Assembly: GCF_013366925.1 (NCBI RefSeq)
Contig: NZ_JAALDK010000001.1
Coordinates: forward strand, 2,363,089 to 2,427,088
Length of the DNA: 64,000 bases
Reading direction: 5' to 3'
Origin: Paraburkholderia youngii
GTDB taxonomy: Bacteria > Pseudomonadota > Gammaproteobacteria > Burkholderiales > Burkholderiaceae
A program made the translations under genes and the position numbers. Below are positions 52,835 to 62,286 of this stretch, piece after piece. The notes beneath the pieces are model-generated. The model was not told where the DNA came from and did no database searches. It saw only the letters and a program-made list of their open reading frames with translations. Numbering within the stretch: the stretch's first letter is position 1; every line of letters starts with the position of its first letter.

Positions 52835-53623
52835 TCAATGCGCGGCACGCGAGGCGGCGATGATCGCGTCGGCCACCGCTTGCGGCTGACTCAGCATCGC
52901 GACATGGCTCGTGTCGACGCGCGTGATCTTCGCGTCGATGTGCTTCGCCATCTCCAGTTGCAAGGCCGGATCGATCATGCGGTCGCGGCCCGACACCACG
53001 AAATACGACGGCTTGTCATGCCAGGCGGCGTTCGTCACCTTGTCGTCGATACAGCCAGCGGCCCACGGCTGCTGCGTCGCCGCGATCAGGCGTTTCTGCG
53101 GCAGCGGCAGATCCTGCGCGAAGTCGTCGAGCACCGCGTGGGTCGATAGCGTCAGATAGCCGGCCGAGTCCTTGCGCAACTCGCTAGCCCAGACCGGAGC
53201 GGGTTTGTCTTTCGTGATGTCGGCGATGGACTGGCGGTTGTCCGGCGCAAATGCCGCGATGTATACGAGGCTCTTCACCTTGTCGTCGTTGCCCGCTTCG
53301 CTAACCACCACGCCGCCCCATGAATGGCCGACCAGAATCACAGGTCCGTTCTGCTGCGCGATCACGCGCCGGGTTGCCGCCACGTCGTCGGCGAGCGAAC
53401 TCAGTGGATTCTGCACGGCCACGACATGCAGGCCGCGCGCTTCGAGCAACGGGATCACTTTGTCCCAGCTCGACCCGTCAGCGAAGGCGCCATGAACGAG
53501 CACGACGTTCTTGCCATTCAGGTCGTCGGGCGGCGCAGCCTGCGCGAACTCCGGGGCCTGCAATGCGAACAGTCCGCCCAGCAACAGAACGGAACCGAGA
53601 ATTTTTTTCAGCAACGTGGTCAT
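52835..53623 (-). CDS. exported alpha/beta hydrolase
   Basis: Alpha/beta-hydrolase of 262 residues with a Sec signal (residues 1 to about 29, ends FAQA-APP). The oxyanion-hole segment LVHGAFADGSSW, nucleophile Ser101 in VGHSWGG, an acid in VVSGRDRMIDP and His in DTSHVAMLS make a complete triad. It resembles esterase EstC/salicylate-esterase-type small hydrolases. ATG at 53623; the open frame beyond it is non-homologous. Substrate unknown. Confidence 0.87.
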   Translation of the reverse strand: MTTLLKKILGSVLLLGGLFALQAPEFAQAAPPDDLNGKNVVLVHGAFADGSSWDKVIPLLEARGLHVVAVQNPLSSLADDVAATRRVIAQQNGPVILVGHSWGGVVVSEAGNDDKVKSLVYIAAFAPDNRQSIADITKDKPAPVWASELRKDSAGYLTLSTHAVLDDFAQDLPLPQKRLIAATQQPWAAGCIDDKVTNAAWHDKPSYFVVSGRDRMIDPALQLEMAKHIDAKITRVDTSHVAMLSQPQAVADAIIAASRAAH

Positions 53624-53710
53624 CGTTTTTATCTCGTCAGGTGGGTTAAACAAGGCGTCCGCGCGTCGACATGAATCGATGCGCGCGGACGGCTTGCTCA
53701 TTTGTGTCGA

Positions 53711-54064
53711 TCACGAATGCGCGTAGATGGAACCGAGGCCGACGACGTTGGAGCCGTCATATACGCGATCCGCCGCCGCATGCTTCATCGGCACGTGCGA
53801 GCCCGAAGCCGAACTGCCGTTCGCGACGCCGCCGTAGGCGGTAGCGTCCTTGCCCGCGCTGACACGCGCTTCTGCTGCCTCGATGTTCCGCGGGTATTGC
53901 GCGTTGTCACTAGCCGGGTTGTAGCCGGCCTTTTCCAATTGAACCAGCTCCGCACGAACTTCAGCACGAGTGAGCGCCTGTTGCGGTTGCGATTGCGATT
54001 GCGCGAACGAAACAACGGGAGCAGCGACGAGTGCAGCGACGATCAGCGATTGGACGAGTTTCAT
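53711..54064 (-). CDS. DUF4148 small secreted protein
   Basis: Protein of 117 residues: Sec signal (MKLVQSLIVAALVAAPVVSFA), a short Gln/Ser stretch with a QSQSQPQQ repeat, then the DUF4148 core LTRAEVRAELVQLEKAGYNP. GGAGA precedes ATG 54064. It is a tandem duplicate of the gene at 54106, 41 bp away, with nearly the same sequence. Confidence 0.9.
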   Translation of the reverse strand: MKLVQSLIVAALVAAPVVSFAQSQSQPQQALTRAEVRAELVQLEKAGYNPASDNAQYPRNIEAAEARVSAGKDATAYGGVANGSSASGSHVPMKHAAADRVYDGSNVVGLGSIYAHS

Positions 54065-54105
54065 GAGTCTTCTCCGGGGTATCAGAACATTCAGCGATCA
54101 ACGAA

Positions 54106-54453
54106 TCAGGAGTGCGCGTAGATCGAGCCAAGGCCGACAACGTTCGAGCCGTCGTTGGCTCCATGCGCAGCCGCATGCTTCATCGGCAGATGCGAGCTGG
54201 AAGCCGAGCTTCCATTCTCGACACCGCCGTAAGCGGTAGCGTCCTTGCTGGCGCTGACCCGCGCTTCTGCTGCCTCGATGTTCTGCGGGTATTGCGCGTT
54301 GTCACTAGCCGGGCTATAGCCGGCCTTCTGCAACTGGACCACCTGCGCGCGAACTTCAGCGCGAGTGAGCGCCTGTTGCGGTTGCGATTGCGCGAACGAA
54401 ACAGCAGGAGCGGCGACGAGTGCGGCGACGAGCAGCGATTGAACGAGTTTCAT
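54106..54453 (-). CDS. DUF4148 small secreted protein (tandem copy)
   Basis: Protein of 115 residues, nearly identical to the product at 53711 but with a shorter Gln stretch. Sec signal MKLVQSLLVAALVAAPAVSFA; core LTRAEVRAQVVQLQKAGYSP; tail GLGSIYAHS. GGAGA precedes ATG 54453. It lies upstream of its copy on the same strand and probably forms one transcript with it. Confidence 0.9.
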   Translation of the reverse strand: MKLVQSLLVAALVAAPAVSFAQSQPQQALTRAEVRAQVVQLQKAGYSPASDNAQYPQNIEAAEARVSASKDATAYGGVENGSSASSSHLPMKHAAAHGANDGSNVVGLGSIYAHS

Positions 54454-54833
54454 GAGTCTTCTCCGGGTATCAAACCATCAGGGATAAGGATTGAGCGGAA
54501 CACAAAGCCATCAATGCAGATACACTGTCATGCCCCGCCTGATTCACACGCAACGTTGTGAATCAACCTTGCGTGAAGACATTAGAACGCTCCAACGTAT
54601 CTGCAATGTTTTCGTCACCCCCCATTTCTGCAAGCGTGTTTGTCTGCGTACGCCGTTGATACATTGCGATACAAAACCCCGCTTCCGAACATGCGGCGCA
54701 GTGCCAGCGTCGCATGCGTCTTGCGAGTTGCGCGCGTGCTGTAAATGGCCCGCCCATGAAAAAACCCCGGCAGCCGTGCGTTCAGCTGCCGGGGTTCTGT
54801 TTAGCAGAGAAAAGCCGGCGAGCGCCGGCTCGA
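54454..54833. other. intergenic region with terminator
   Basis: A 380-bp stretch between the DUF4148 pair and the Tat-exported hydrolase. It contains a strong minus-strand terminator near its right end (54759-54796) and the promoter of the DUF4148 pair; no gene is supported. Confidence 0.6.
54759..54796 (-). terminator. intrinsic terminator of the Tat-exported hydrolase gene
   Basis: A 12-bp perfect stem (54763-54774 with 54785-54796, AACCCCGGCAGC) with a 10-base loop; on the minus strand it runs into six T. It lies 38 bp after the hydrolase stop codon. Confidence 0.9.
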
Positions 54834-55877
54834 TCAAAGGCGCGTGACGTCGAGAATCGCATCCGCGAAAGCTTTCGGCGCTTCCTGCGGCAGGTTGTGG
54901 CCGATGCCGCCGCTGATGTTGCGGTGCTGATACCTGCCGGTAAACTTCTTCGCGTATGCAGCGGGCTCCGGATGCGCGGCGCCGTTCGCATCCCCTTCGA
55001 GCGTGATGGTCGGCACCGCGATCGTCGGTCCGGTGGCGAGGCGCTTTTCGAGTTCGTCGTATTGCGGCTCGCCCTGCGCGAGTCCAAGACGCCAGCGGTA
55101 GTTGTGAATCACCACGGCAACATGGTCCGGGTTATTGAACGATTCTGCGGAGCGCTCGAACGTGGCATCGTCGAAATTCCATTTCGGTGAGGCCGTATGC
55201 CAGATCAGCTTGTTAAAGTCATGACGGTTCGCTTCATAACCCGCGCGGCCACGCTCGGTGGCGAAATAGAACTGATACCACCACGCGAGCTCGGCCTTCG
55301 GCGGCAACGGCGCGCGGTTAGCCTCCTGGCTCCCTATCAGATATCCACTCACCGACACCATCGCCTTCACGCGTTGCGGCCACAGCGCGGCGACGATGTT
55401 CACGGTGCGCGCGCCCCAGTCGAAGCCGCCGAGCACGGCCTTGTCGATTTTCAGCGCGTCCATCAGGTTGATGATGTCGACCGCGACCACCGCCTGTTGA
55501 CCGTTGCGCGGCGTATCGGCCGACAGAAAACGCGTGCCGCCGTAGCCGCGCAGGTAAGGCACGATCACGCGGTAACCGGCCGCCGTCAGCAACGGCGTTA
55601 CTTCGGCAAAGCTGTAGATGTCGTAAGGCCAGCCGTGCAGCAGAATGACCACCGGTCCGTTCTGCGGACCTGCTTCCGCATAGCTGATGCTCAAGGTGCC
55701 TGCATTTATCGAGCGAATGTTCTCGAACGACGCCACGTGCGCGCCTGCTTTCGCATTGCCGGCCGTGTCGGCCGATTGCGCATGCGCGAGCCCGCTCAGC
55801 CCCAATTCGAGCAGGCTGATACCCGCAACCGCCGTTCCGAGAAAGCGGCGGCGACGGCTATTGATCTGATCCGACAT
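54834..55877 (-). CDS. Tat-exported alpha/beta hydrolase (epoxide hydrolase/dehalogenase-like)
   Basis: Protein of 347 residues. The N-terminus has a twin-arginine signal (NSRRRRFLGTAVAGISLL, cleavage near AHA-QSA). The hydrolase domain has the HGWP oxyanion motif at 81-84 and Asp153 in GGFDWGA, an Asp nucleophile as in epoxide hydrolases and haloalkane dehalogenases, and a His in GGIGHNLPQE. ATG at 55877 follows GGAG. Epoxide hydrolase is the likelier class because of the HGWP motif, but the substrate cannot be read from sequence. Confidence 0.87.
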   Translation of the reverse strand: MSDQINSRRRRFLGTAVAGISLLELGLSGLAHAQSADTAGNAKAGAHVASFENIRSINAGTLSISYAEAGPQNGPVVILLHGWPYDIYSFAEVTPLLTAAGYRVIVPYLRGYGGTRFLSADTPRNGQQAVVAVDIINLMDALKIDKAVLGGFDWGARTVNIVAALWPQRVKAMVSVSGYLIGSQEANRAPLPPKAELAWWYQFYFATERGRAGYEANRHDFNKLIWHTASPKWNFDDATFERSAESFNNPDHVAVVIHNYRWRLGLAQGEPQYDELEKRLATGPTIAVPTITLEGDANGAAHPEPAAYAKKFTGRYQHRNISGGIGHNLPQEAPKAFADAILDVTRL

Positions 55878-56251
55878 GGTTGTTCTCCTTCAAGCAAGGC
55901 TTGGATACGGAATTGATCGGGTCCGCTCGCGTGCGATATCGCGCAGCCCCCCGCTTGAGATGAATGGTGACAGCGCAGGCCGCCGTCACCAAGAGCAACT
56001 AAGTTCACGCATCGTTGCTTTACGGGCAACGCATCAATCGTAGTCGACTAATCACATGCAGGACGCGCTGATCACGCATTCCACCAGCGCTGCAGCCACC
56101 GCAGCGCGCATCGACTCGTCAGCCGGTTTGTGTCGCAATGTATCTGCGCCGTGCGCGGACACACAACATTGCAACCGCGCCCGATCGCCGACATAAACCA
56201 GATACGCGTGGGCGTTCCAATACGGTCATCCCAGCCAACGGAACGCCCATC
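55878..56251. other. intergenic region between hydrolase and ccdA-like genes
   Basis: A 374-bp gap between divergent genes. An open frame runs back from the ccdA-like start to 56138 but lacks a ribosome site and homology. No repeats or terminators of note. Confidence 0.55.
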
Positions 56252-56968
56252 ATGCACAGTACCCTCGAAACTCCGCTCGCCCTGCTCGCCGGGTTGCTGA
56301 CGATTGCCTCTCCCTGCGTGCTGCCGGTGATGCCGATCCTGCTCGGCACTTCCGTCGAACAACCGAGCCGTACGCGGCCACTCTTCATCGTTGCCGGCTT
56401 CATTCTGACCTTCGCGTCTTTCGCGCTGCTATTGGGCGCTGTGTCGAGCACCGTGCACGTCGCGCAACAGGTACTGCGCAATACCGGCATCGCGTTGCTC
56501 GCACTGTCCGGACTTCTGCGTATCTGGCCGCGCCCCTACGACTGGCTCGTCGCGCAACTGCAAGGACCGCTCGACCGGATCGGCGCGGCCATTGCGCCGG
56601 GCACTCAGCCGGGCAGCGGCAACGCGGGTGGATTCGTGCTCGGCATGTCCCTCGGCGCGGTATGGACGCCCTGCGCCGGCCCCGTGCTCGCGTCGATTCT
56701 CGTGCTCGTCGTTAAGGCTCAGGACCTCGGTTGGTCGGCCCTGCTGCTCACGCTGTATGCGATCGGCGCAGCGATTCCAATGCTCGCGATCATCTATGGC
56801 GGACATTACGTGACGCGTCATGTACGTGTCGTCTCGCGTCACGCAGCGCGTCTGCAACAGGTATTCGGCGTACTGGTGATGCTGACCGCACTCGCCATCT
56901 ATTTGCAGTACGACGTGCTGCTGTACGCGCGGCTCGCCGGCCTTTTTCCCTCACTCAAAGGACTTTGA
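56252..56968 (+). CDS. CcdA/DsbD-like thiol-disulfide transporter
   Basis: Inner-membrane protein of 238 residues with about six helices, moving reducing equivalents from cytoplasmic thioredoxin to the periplasm. The redox Cys pair is Cys22 in SPCVLPVMP and Cys141 in WTPCAGPV, each in the first helix of a repeat as in CcdA. It ends one base before the thioredoxin-like gene, its probable periplasmic partner. ATG at 56252 was chosen because the family N-terminus starts there. Confidence 0.88.
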   Translation: MHSTLETPLALLAGLLTIASPCVLPVMPILLGTSVEQPSRTRPLFIVAGFILTFASFALLLGAVSSTVHVAQQVLRNTGIALLALSGLLRIWPRPYDWLVAQLQGPLDRIGAAIAPGTQPGSGNAGGFVLGMSLGAVWTPCAGPVLASILVLVVKAQDLGWSALLLTLYAIGAAIPMLAIIYGGHYVTRHVRVVSRHAARLQQVFGVLVMLTALAIYLQYDVLLYARLAGLFPSLKGL

Positions 56969-56969
56969 C

Positions 56970-57509
56970 ATGACTACCCGATTGAAAAGCTTCGCACTGT
57001 CCACCGCGTTTGCCGCCTGCGCGTTGATCACGGCGAGTACGGCCGCGATCGCCGCGCCGCAGGAAAGCGGGCCGCCCGCACCCGAGCTCACAGGCATCAC
57101 GCAATGGCTCAATAGCGAGCCGCTCAAATTGCAGCAGTTGCGCGGCAAAGTAGTACTCGTCGACTTCTGGACCTATAGCTGCATCAATTGCGCCAACACG
57201 CTGCCTTACGTGAAAAGCTGGAACCAGAAGTACAAGGATCAGGGGCTCACGGTGATCGGCGTGCATACGCCCGAATATCCGTTCGAACGCGACACCGGCA
57301 ATGTGAAGACCGCGCTCAAGCGGCTCGGCATCACCTATCCGGTTGCGCAGGACAACCAGTACGCGACCTGGAATGCGTATAACAACCAGTACTGGCCCGC
57401 CTTCTATTTGATCGACAAGCAAGGTCATATCGTCTACTCGCACTTTGGAGAAGGCGACTATGCGCAGACCGAAGCCAGGATTCAGGCGCTGCTCGCGCAG
57501 AAGACCTGA
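56970..57509 (+). CDS. periplasmic TlpA-like thioredoxin
   Basis: Thioredoxin-fold protein of 179 residues with a Sec signal (ends AAIAA-PQE). The active site is Cys71-Ile-Asn-Cys74 in VDFWTYSCINCANTLPYV, the variant typical of DipZ-type redoxins. It follows the CcdA-like gene by one base and should be reduced by it. Terminated by a strong hairpin 66 bp downstream. Confidence 0.9.
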   Translation: MTTRLKSFALSTAFAACALITASTAAIAAPQESGPPAPELTGITQWLNSEPLKLQQLRGKVVLVDFWTYSCINCANTLPYVKSWNQKYKDQGLTVIGVHTPEYPFERDTGNVKTALKRLGITYPVAQDNQYATWNAYNNQYWPAFYLIDKQGHIVYSHFGEGDYAQTEARIQALLAQKT

Positions 57510-57574
57510 CGAAGCGATCCGTCGGGATGACGCTGATCCCCGACGATCAGACTATATCGAGCTGTGATCGCACG

Positions 57575-57612
57575 AGCCCGCCTGACCCGAACCGTGCGGG
57601 TCAGGCGGGCTT
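57575..57612 (+). terminator. intrinsic terminator after CcdA-thioredoxin operon
   Basis: A 14-bp perfect stem (57575-57588 with 57598-57611, AGCCCGCCTGACCC) with a 9-base loop and a T-rich 3' end (TTCTCTTC). Confidence 0.85.
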
Positions 57613-57742
57613 CTCTTCGTCCACGAAACCCTGCACGAGCGTACTCGTCGAGACTTTTCCAATGGTACTATCGGCTGTCATTGCCTTCATTGTCCTTCTG
57701 GCCATCGATCTGCGCATGACCTCTTCTCAGGAGAACCAACCC

Positions 57743-58132
57743 ATGTCAGTACCGTCGCGGCTGTACAAAGTGGTTATTGGTAGCTTGCTCGTGCTGGGAA
57801 CAATGGGCGCTCACGCGGCCATCAACCTTGGATTCCTGAGCGATACGCCGATCAGTCTGATGCGGCAAGCGGACATCGCGTCGATCCAGTCCGCAGTGAA
57901 TCAGGCGCTCGATACCAAGCAGGATGGCGAATCACTCGACTGGACGAACGACGCTACGCGCAACAGGCCTCGTGTCCACGCGACCATCACACCCTCACAC
58001 ACGGTCAAGGAAGAGGCGCGAACATGCCGGGTCGCGGCAATCGACCTCAGTGCAAGAGGACAAACGATGCATCTCACTCCGCGATTCTGTCGGTCCGGTT
58101 CGGACAATTGGGAATTTCAGCGCCGGCACTGA
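57743..58132 (+). CDS. small exported protein, surface-antigen-like
   Basis: Protein of 129 residues with a Sec signal (ends near AHA-AIN). The C-terminal half (ALDTKQDGESLDWTND, TITPSHTVKEEARTCRVAAI, FCRSGSDNWEF) resembles the C-terminal domain of 17-kDa/RT0821-type surface antigens, with the two conserved Cys and the Trp near the end. AGGAG precedes ATG 57743. Assignment is tentative. Confidence 0.65.
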   Translation: MSVPSRLYKVVIGSLLVLGTMGAHAAINLGFLSDTPISLMRQADIASIQSAVNQALDTKQDGESLDWTNDATRNRPRVHATITPSHTVKEEARTCRVAAIDLSARGQTMHLTPRFCRSGSDNWEFQRRH

Positions 58133-58356
58133 ATACTCGAAGATTGCGCATCGACCCGTTAGGCGGCCCTGCCGCGCTACGCCAGCTCGTCGCATCGCGG
58201 CCTTAGTTCGACCGATCATTTCCGCACTCGGCTCCCGCATTTGCCATCATCGTTCGCAGCAGATACTTTGTGCTGGCTTGACTCTCACGTCGCCAATTGT
58301 GAACTGTAGTCAGACGGCGGGTTTGATGCACCGTGGTCCACGTAATGGGGTGAGCT

Positions 58357-59823
58357 ATGCCTTCAGGAAAGTATCTTGGCAATAAAATAGTCAGTCCATC
58401 TTCCTCATGTCTTTGTGACAAGTCACAAGTGCAATATGCAAACCGCCGTATTAGCGCCGACCTGTCGCGCCGCGGTTTTGTCACTGGTCTCGCCGCCTCG
58501 ATGCTGAGTCTCGTAATGCCCGGGCTCAGCAATGCCCAAACCACCGTGCCGCCAGCACCGCCCGCGAAGCCGGTGCTGTTCACGAACTTCCGTTTGTTCG
58601 ATGGCAAATCGTCGACGTTGCGTGACGGCCTCTATATGGTTGTCGAGGGTGACAGCATCAGCCAGTTGGGTCGAGGTCAACCGGCTTCGAGCGACGGCAA
58701 AACGCTGGTCGATTGCGGTGGCAAGGTGATGATGCCCGGCATGATCGACATGCACTGGCATGCGCTGCTCGCGGCGGTGCCGGTTCAGGTCATCCTTCAA
58801 TCGGACATTTCACTCGTTCATATCGCGGCAAGCGCTGAAGCGGAACGCACGCTACTGCGCGGCTTCACGACGATCCGCGACGCGGGCGGCCCGTCATTCG
58901 CGCTGAAGCAGGCAATCGATAGCGGCATGATTTCCGGACCGCGCATCTATCCGTCCGGCGCGATGATCACGACCACCGGCGGTCACGGCGATTTCCGCGC
59001 ACTGACCGATCTGCCGCGCACCAGCAGCCAGGTCACCCAATTGGAGCGGGACGGTGGCTTCGCAATCGCCGACACCGAAGACGAAGTCCGCTTGCGCGTG
59101 CGCGAGCAGTTCATCCAGGGCGCGACGCAGATCAAACTGGTCGGCTCCGGTGGCGTATCGACGCCGCGCAGTCCGCTCGACATGCTCACCTTTACCGAAA
59201 AGCAGTTGCGCGCGGCCGTCGAAACAGCGGCCGACTGGGGCACCTATGTCCTCACGCATGCGTACATGCCAGAAGCGGTTCAGCGCTCCGTTGCGGCGGG
59301 CGTGCAGTGCGTCGAGCACGGTCATCTGATGGACGACAAGACTGCGGCGTTGATGGCGAAGAACGGCACGTGGTTGAGCACGCAGCCGTTCGTCAACGAA
59401 GACGACGTGGGCCCGCTCGCCCCACAGAGCCGCGAGAAATTTCTCGAAGTGATTGCGGGCACCGATCGCGCTTTCAAACTCGCGCGCAAGCATGGCATCA
59501 AGGTCGCATTCGGCACGGACCTGATCTTTTCGCAGACCGTGGCCGCAGGGCAAGGCAGGATGCTCACGCATATGAAGCGGTGGTACAACGGAGCCGAGGC
59601 ATTGACCATCGCAACGGGCACCAATGGACAACTACTCGCGCTGTCCGGGCACCGCAATCCGTATCCGCGCAAGCTCGGCGTACTCGAAGAAGGTGCATAC
59701 GCCGATCTGCTTCTCGTCGATGGCAATCCGCTCGAGAATCTCGACCTGATGGCTAACCCGGAGCAGAACCTGCGGATCGTGATGAAGGATGGAAAGTTCT
59801 ACAAGAACACGCTGAAAGCGTAA
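58357..59823 (+). CDS. Tat-exported amidohydrolase (imidazolonepropionase/prolidase-like)
   Basis: Metal-dependent amidohydrolase of 488 residues. A Tat-like signal (LSRRGFVTGLAASMLSLV) ends near SNA-QTT. Metal ligands are visible: HxH in IDMHWHALL, the Lys likely to be carboxylated in ATQIKLVGSGG, His in VLTHAYMP, His in VEHGHLM and Asp in AFGTDLIF. The closest relatives act on Xaa-Pro dipeptides, imidazolonepropionate or cyclic amides; the substrate cannot be fixed. ATG at 58357 gives the Tat signal preceded by a 36-residue n-region, long for a Tat peptide, so a later start is possible. Confidence 0.85.
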   Translation: MPSGKYLGNKIVSPSSSCLCDKSQVQYANRRISADLSRRGFVTGLAASMLSLVMPGLSNAQTTVPPAPPAKPVLFTNFRLFDGKSSTLRDGLYMVVEGDSISQLGRGQPASSDGKTLVDCGGKVMMPGMIDMHWHALLAAVPVQVILQSDISLVHIAASAEAERTLLRGFTTIRDAGGPSFALKQAIDSGMISGPRIYPSGAMITTTGGHGDFRALTDLPRTSSQVTQLERDGGFAIADTEDEVRLRVREQFIQGATQIKLVGSGGVSTPRSPLDMLTFTEKQLRAAVETAADWGTYVLTHAYMPEAVQRSVAAGVQCVEHGHLMDDKTAALMAKNGTWLSTQPFVNEDDVGPLAPQSREKFLEVIAGTDRAFKLARKHGIKVAFGTDLIFSQTVAAGQGRMLTHMKRWYNGAEALTIATGTNGQLLALSGHRNPYPRKLGVLEEGAYADLLLVDGNPLENLDLMANPEQNLRIVMKDGKFYKNTLKA

Positions 59824-59835
59824 TCGGCAATACAA

Positions 59836-59861
59836 GCGGGCGCGCAACTTCGCGCGCCCGC
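59836..59861. terminator. convergent hairpin between amidohydrolase and beta-glucosidase genes
   Basis: A 10-bp perfect GC stem GCGGGCGCGC/GCGCGCCCGC with a 6-base loop in the 60-bp gap between convergent genes. No T-run; probably a bidirectional terminator aided by Rho. Confidence 0.5.
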
Positions 59862-59883
59862 GATCGCTACGACGTCACACTAT

Positions 59884-62100
59884 TTAGCCGTGCCCCTGCA
59901 GACGGATGTCGCGCGACGATGCGCCGACGTACACCGTGCTGCCCGGCACATAGAGCCAACGGTTGTTCGTGGTATCCCACACGCTCTGCATGCGCTGCGT
60001 CACGACCACGTGCACGCGACGCGATTCGCCCGGGTTCAGACCAACCTTGTCCCAGCCGACGAGACGCCGCGGCGGCTCACCCTGATACGGCACGCCGAGG
60101 TACACCTGCGGCACTTCGGCACCGGCGACGCGCCCATCGTTACGCACGTTGAACGACACATCGATCAGACCGCCCGGCAGATGCTGAACCGATAGACCCG
60201 AGTACGCGAAGTGCGTGTACGACAGGCCGTAGCCGAACTCGAACATCGGCGTGATGTTCTGCGAGTCGTACCAGCGATAGCCCATATCGAGCTTCTCGGA
60301 GTACACCGGGTTCGCCGCAAACGCGCCATTCGTGCCCCACGTCGGCGTGTCCTGGTCGTGCACCGGGAACGTGACGGGCAGCTTGCCGGAAGGATTGACC
60401 TTGCCGAACAGCACGTTCGCAATCGCGTTGCCGCCACCTTCGCCCGGATACCATGCTTCGACGATCGCCGACACGCTGTCCTTCCACGGCATCAGCACAG
60501 GGTTGCCGCTTTCGACGACGACGATCGTATGCGGATTGGCCGCCGCAACCGCTTCGACGAGTGCATCCTGGTTGGTCGGATTCGCGAGGCCCAGGCTCGG
60601 CAGATCGCCGATATCCTCGCCGGCCGGCTGCGCGACCACGACGATCGCGACGTCGGAGTTCGCGGCCAGCGTTGCTGCCTGGGTGATCTGCTGCTGCGTA
60701 TAGGCGGCAAACGGCGACTGCTGATCGCTGTTGCCGGCGAAGGTCACCGTGGCCTGCGGCGCGAGCGCCTTGATCGCCGACACGATCGGGGTGTTCAGCT
60801 TCAGCCACGGGTTGGTCCACCAGCTGCAGCCCGTCTCGGTGCCGAACGTCAAGCCGCCGCAACCGGCGAACGCGCCCGTCACCGGATCGCGGGTGTTGCC
60901 CGAACCGCCGCCCGTCAACACCGCCGCGTCAGCGTGCCCGCCGATCACCGCGATACGCGACAGCGAACCGGCGGACAGCGGCAACTGATTGCCAGCGTTC
61001 TTCAGCAGTACCATCGACTGCTCTTCGACCGACTGCGTGAAGGCTCTCGCGGCCGAGAAGTCGATGGTCGCGCCACCCTTCGGCGGATCGTCCATCACGC
61101 CCGTGCGGATCATCACGTACAGCTTGCGCTCGACCATGTCGTCGAGGCGCGCGGTCGACACCGAGCCGTTCGCGATTGCCTGCTTGACCAGCGTGGGCGT
61201 CAGATAGACGGTCGAACCGACGTCCTCTTCTTCGTCGAGACCGGCATTGATCGCGGAGGCAGTGCTATGCGTCGCGCCCCAGTCCGACTGCACCTGACCT
61301 TCGAAGTGCCAGTCGTTCTTCAGTACGTCGTTGAGGATGTGCGAGTTCTCGCAGGCATAGGTGCCGTTGACCTCGTTGTAGCTGCACATCACGCTGCCCG
61401 GCTGCGCGCGGCGCGCGGCGATTTCGAACGGCAGCAGATAGAGCTCGCGCATCGTGCGCTCGTCGATCTGGCTGTTGCCGCCGCCGCGGTTGTGTTCCTG
61501 CTCGTTGCCCATGTAGTGCTTGATCGTCGCGATGACCTTCTGGCTTTGCGTGCCGTCGGTGCGTTCGGCGAGCATCTCACCGGCGAGCACCGGATCTTCG
61601 CCGAGATACTCGAAGAGCCGGCCACCGCGCGGCTCACGCGCGAGGTTGGTGCCACCGCCGAGGCCCATGCCGAAGCCCTGCTGACGCAACTGAATCGCGA
61701 TCTGCTTGCCGAAGTTCCACGACAGCGCGCGGTCCCAGCTCGCCGCCACCGCGAGCGTCGCCGGGAAGGTCGTCGATGGCTGGTTGGTGCTGCCCGAACC
61801 GGTGGCTGAGTCGACCATGTTCAGGTCGGGAATGCCGAGACGCGGCACGCCCTGAATGTAGCCCGCGCCGCCGCCCGGCACGGCGGACATCGCGTACTCC
61901 GAATGAATGAACTGCAGTTTTTCGTCGATCGTCATCTTGTTGACGAGCGTTTCCGCGCGCCGATGCGCGGCCGCCGACGCGAACGCGTTCAGCACCGTCG
62001 ACATGGGTGCGAAGTCGAGACCAGGAGTGGGCATTTCCGCGTGCGCAGCAGCGCTCACGGCCGCCGCTATCGCGACGGCCGGCCATAGTTTCTTCTGCAT
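59884..62100 (-). CDS. exported GH3 beta-glucosidase
   Basis: Glycoside hydrolase family 3 enzyme of 738 residues with a Sec signal (ends AAHA-EMP). The N-terminal TIM barrel has the KH motif at 194-195 in IATIKHYMGNEQE and nucleophile Asp273 in QSDWGATHS; the C-terminal alpha/beta sandwich (about 370-600) has KNAGNQLPL and VVESGNPVLMPW; a fibronectin type III-like domain closes the protein (about 650-725). ATG at 62100 follows GGAGAG. A LacI-type operator (GCAAACGTTTGC) 93 bp upstream suggests sugar-controlled repression. Confidence 0.93.
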   Translation of the reverse strand: MQKKLWPAVAIAAAVSAAAHAEMPTPGLDFAPMSTVLNAFASAAAHRRAETLVNKMTIDEKLQFIHSEYAMSAVPGGGAGYIQGVPRLGIPDLNMVDSATGSGSTNQPSTTFPATLAVAASWDRALSWNFGKQIAIQLRQQGFGMGLGGGTNLAREPRGGRLFEYLGEDPVLAGEMLAERTDGTQSQKVIATIKHYMGNEQEHNRGGGNSQIDERTMRELYLLPFEIAARRAQPGSVMCSYNEVNGTYACENSHILNDVLKNDWHFEGQVQSDWGATHSTASAINAGLDEEEDVGSTVYLTPTLVKQAIANGSVSTARLDDMVERKLYVMIRTGVMDDPPKGGATIDFSAARAFTQSVEEQSMVLLKNAGNQLPLSAGSLSRIAVIGGHADAAVLTGGGSGNTRDPVTGAFAGCGGLTFGTETGCSWWTNPWLKLNTPIVSAIKALAPQATVTFAGNSDQQSPFAAYTQQQITQAATLAANSDVAIVVVAQPAGEDIGDLPSLGLANPTNQDALVEAVAAANPHTIVVVESGNPVLMPWKDSVSAIVEAWYPGEGGGNAIANVLFGKVNPSGKLPVTFPVHDQDTPTWGTNGAFAANPVYSEKLDMGYRWYDSQNITPMFEFGYGLSYTHFAYSGLSVQHLPGGLIDVSFNVRNDGRVAGAEVPQVYLGVPYQGEPPRRLVGWDKVGLNPGESRRVHVVVTQRMQSVWDTTNNRWLYVPGSTVYVGASSRDIRLQGHG

Positions 62101-62192
62101 AGGTGTCTCTCCGAAATTGTGCTCTTCTTGGGACAACGGAGCGCGTCGAGTGGGTGGAAAGCGGACGCGAAAACAGGCATGCAGCGATGACT

Positions 62193-62204
62193 GCAAACGT
62201 TTGC
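62193..62204. promoter_or_regulatory. LacI/GalR-type operator
   Basis: GCAAACGTTTGC, a perfect 12-bp palindrome with the central CG typical of LacI/GalR-family operators, 93 bp upstream of the GH3 start. No LacI-family gene is in the window. Confidence 0.65.
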
Positions 62205-62271
62205 CTGTTGGAAGAAGAATCGGGGCAACTGGATGGGCTGTAGCGACTCTCCGTGGTGGGTAATGTAAGAA

Positions 62272-62286
62272 TGTAGTCTGACTACA
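62272..62286. promoter_or_regulatory. palindrome TGTAGTC-T-GACTACA
   Basis: A perfect 7-1-7 inverted repeat about 170 bp upstream of the beta-glucosidase start. It may be an operator for a dimeric regulator; identity unknown. Confidence 0.45.
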
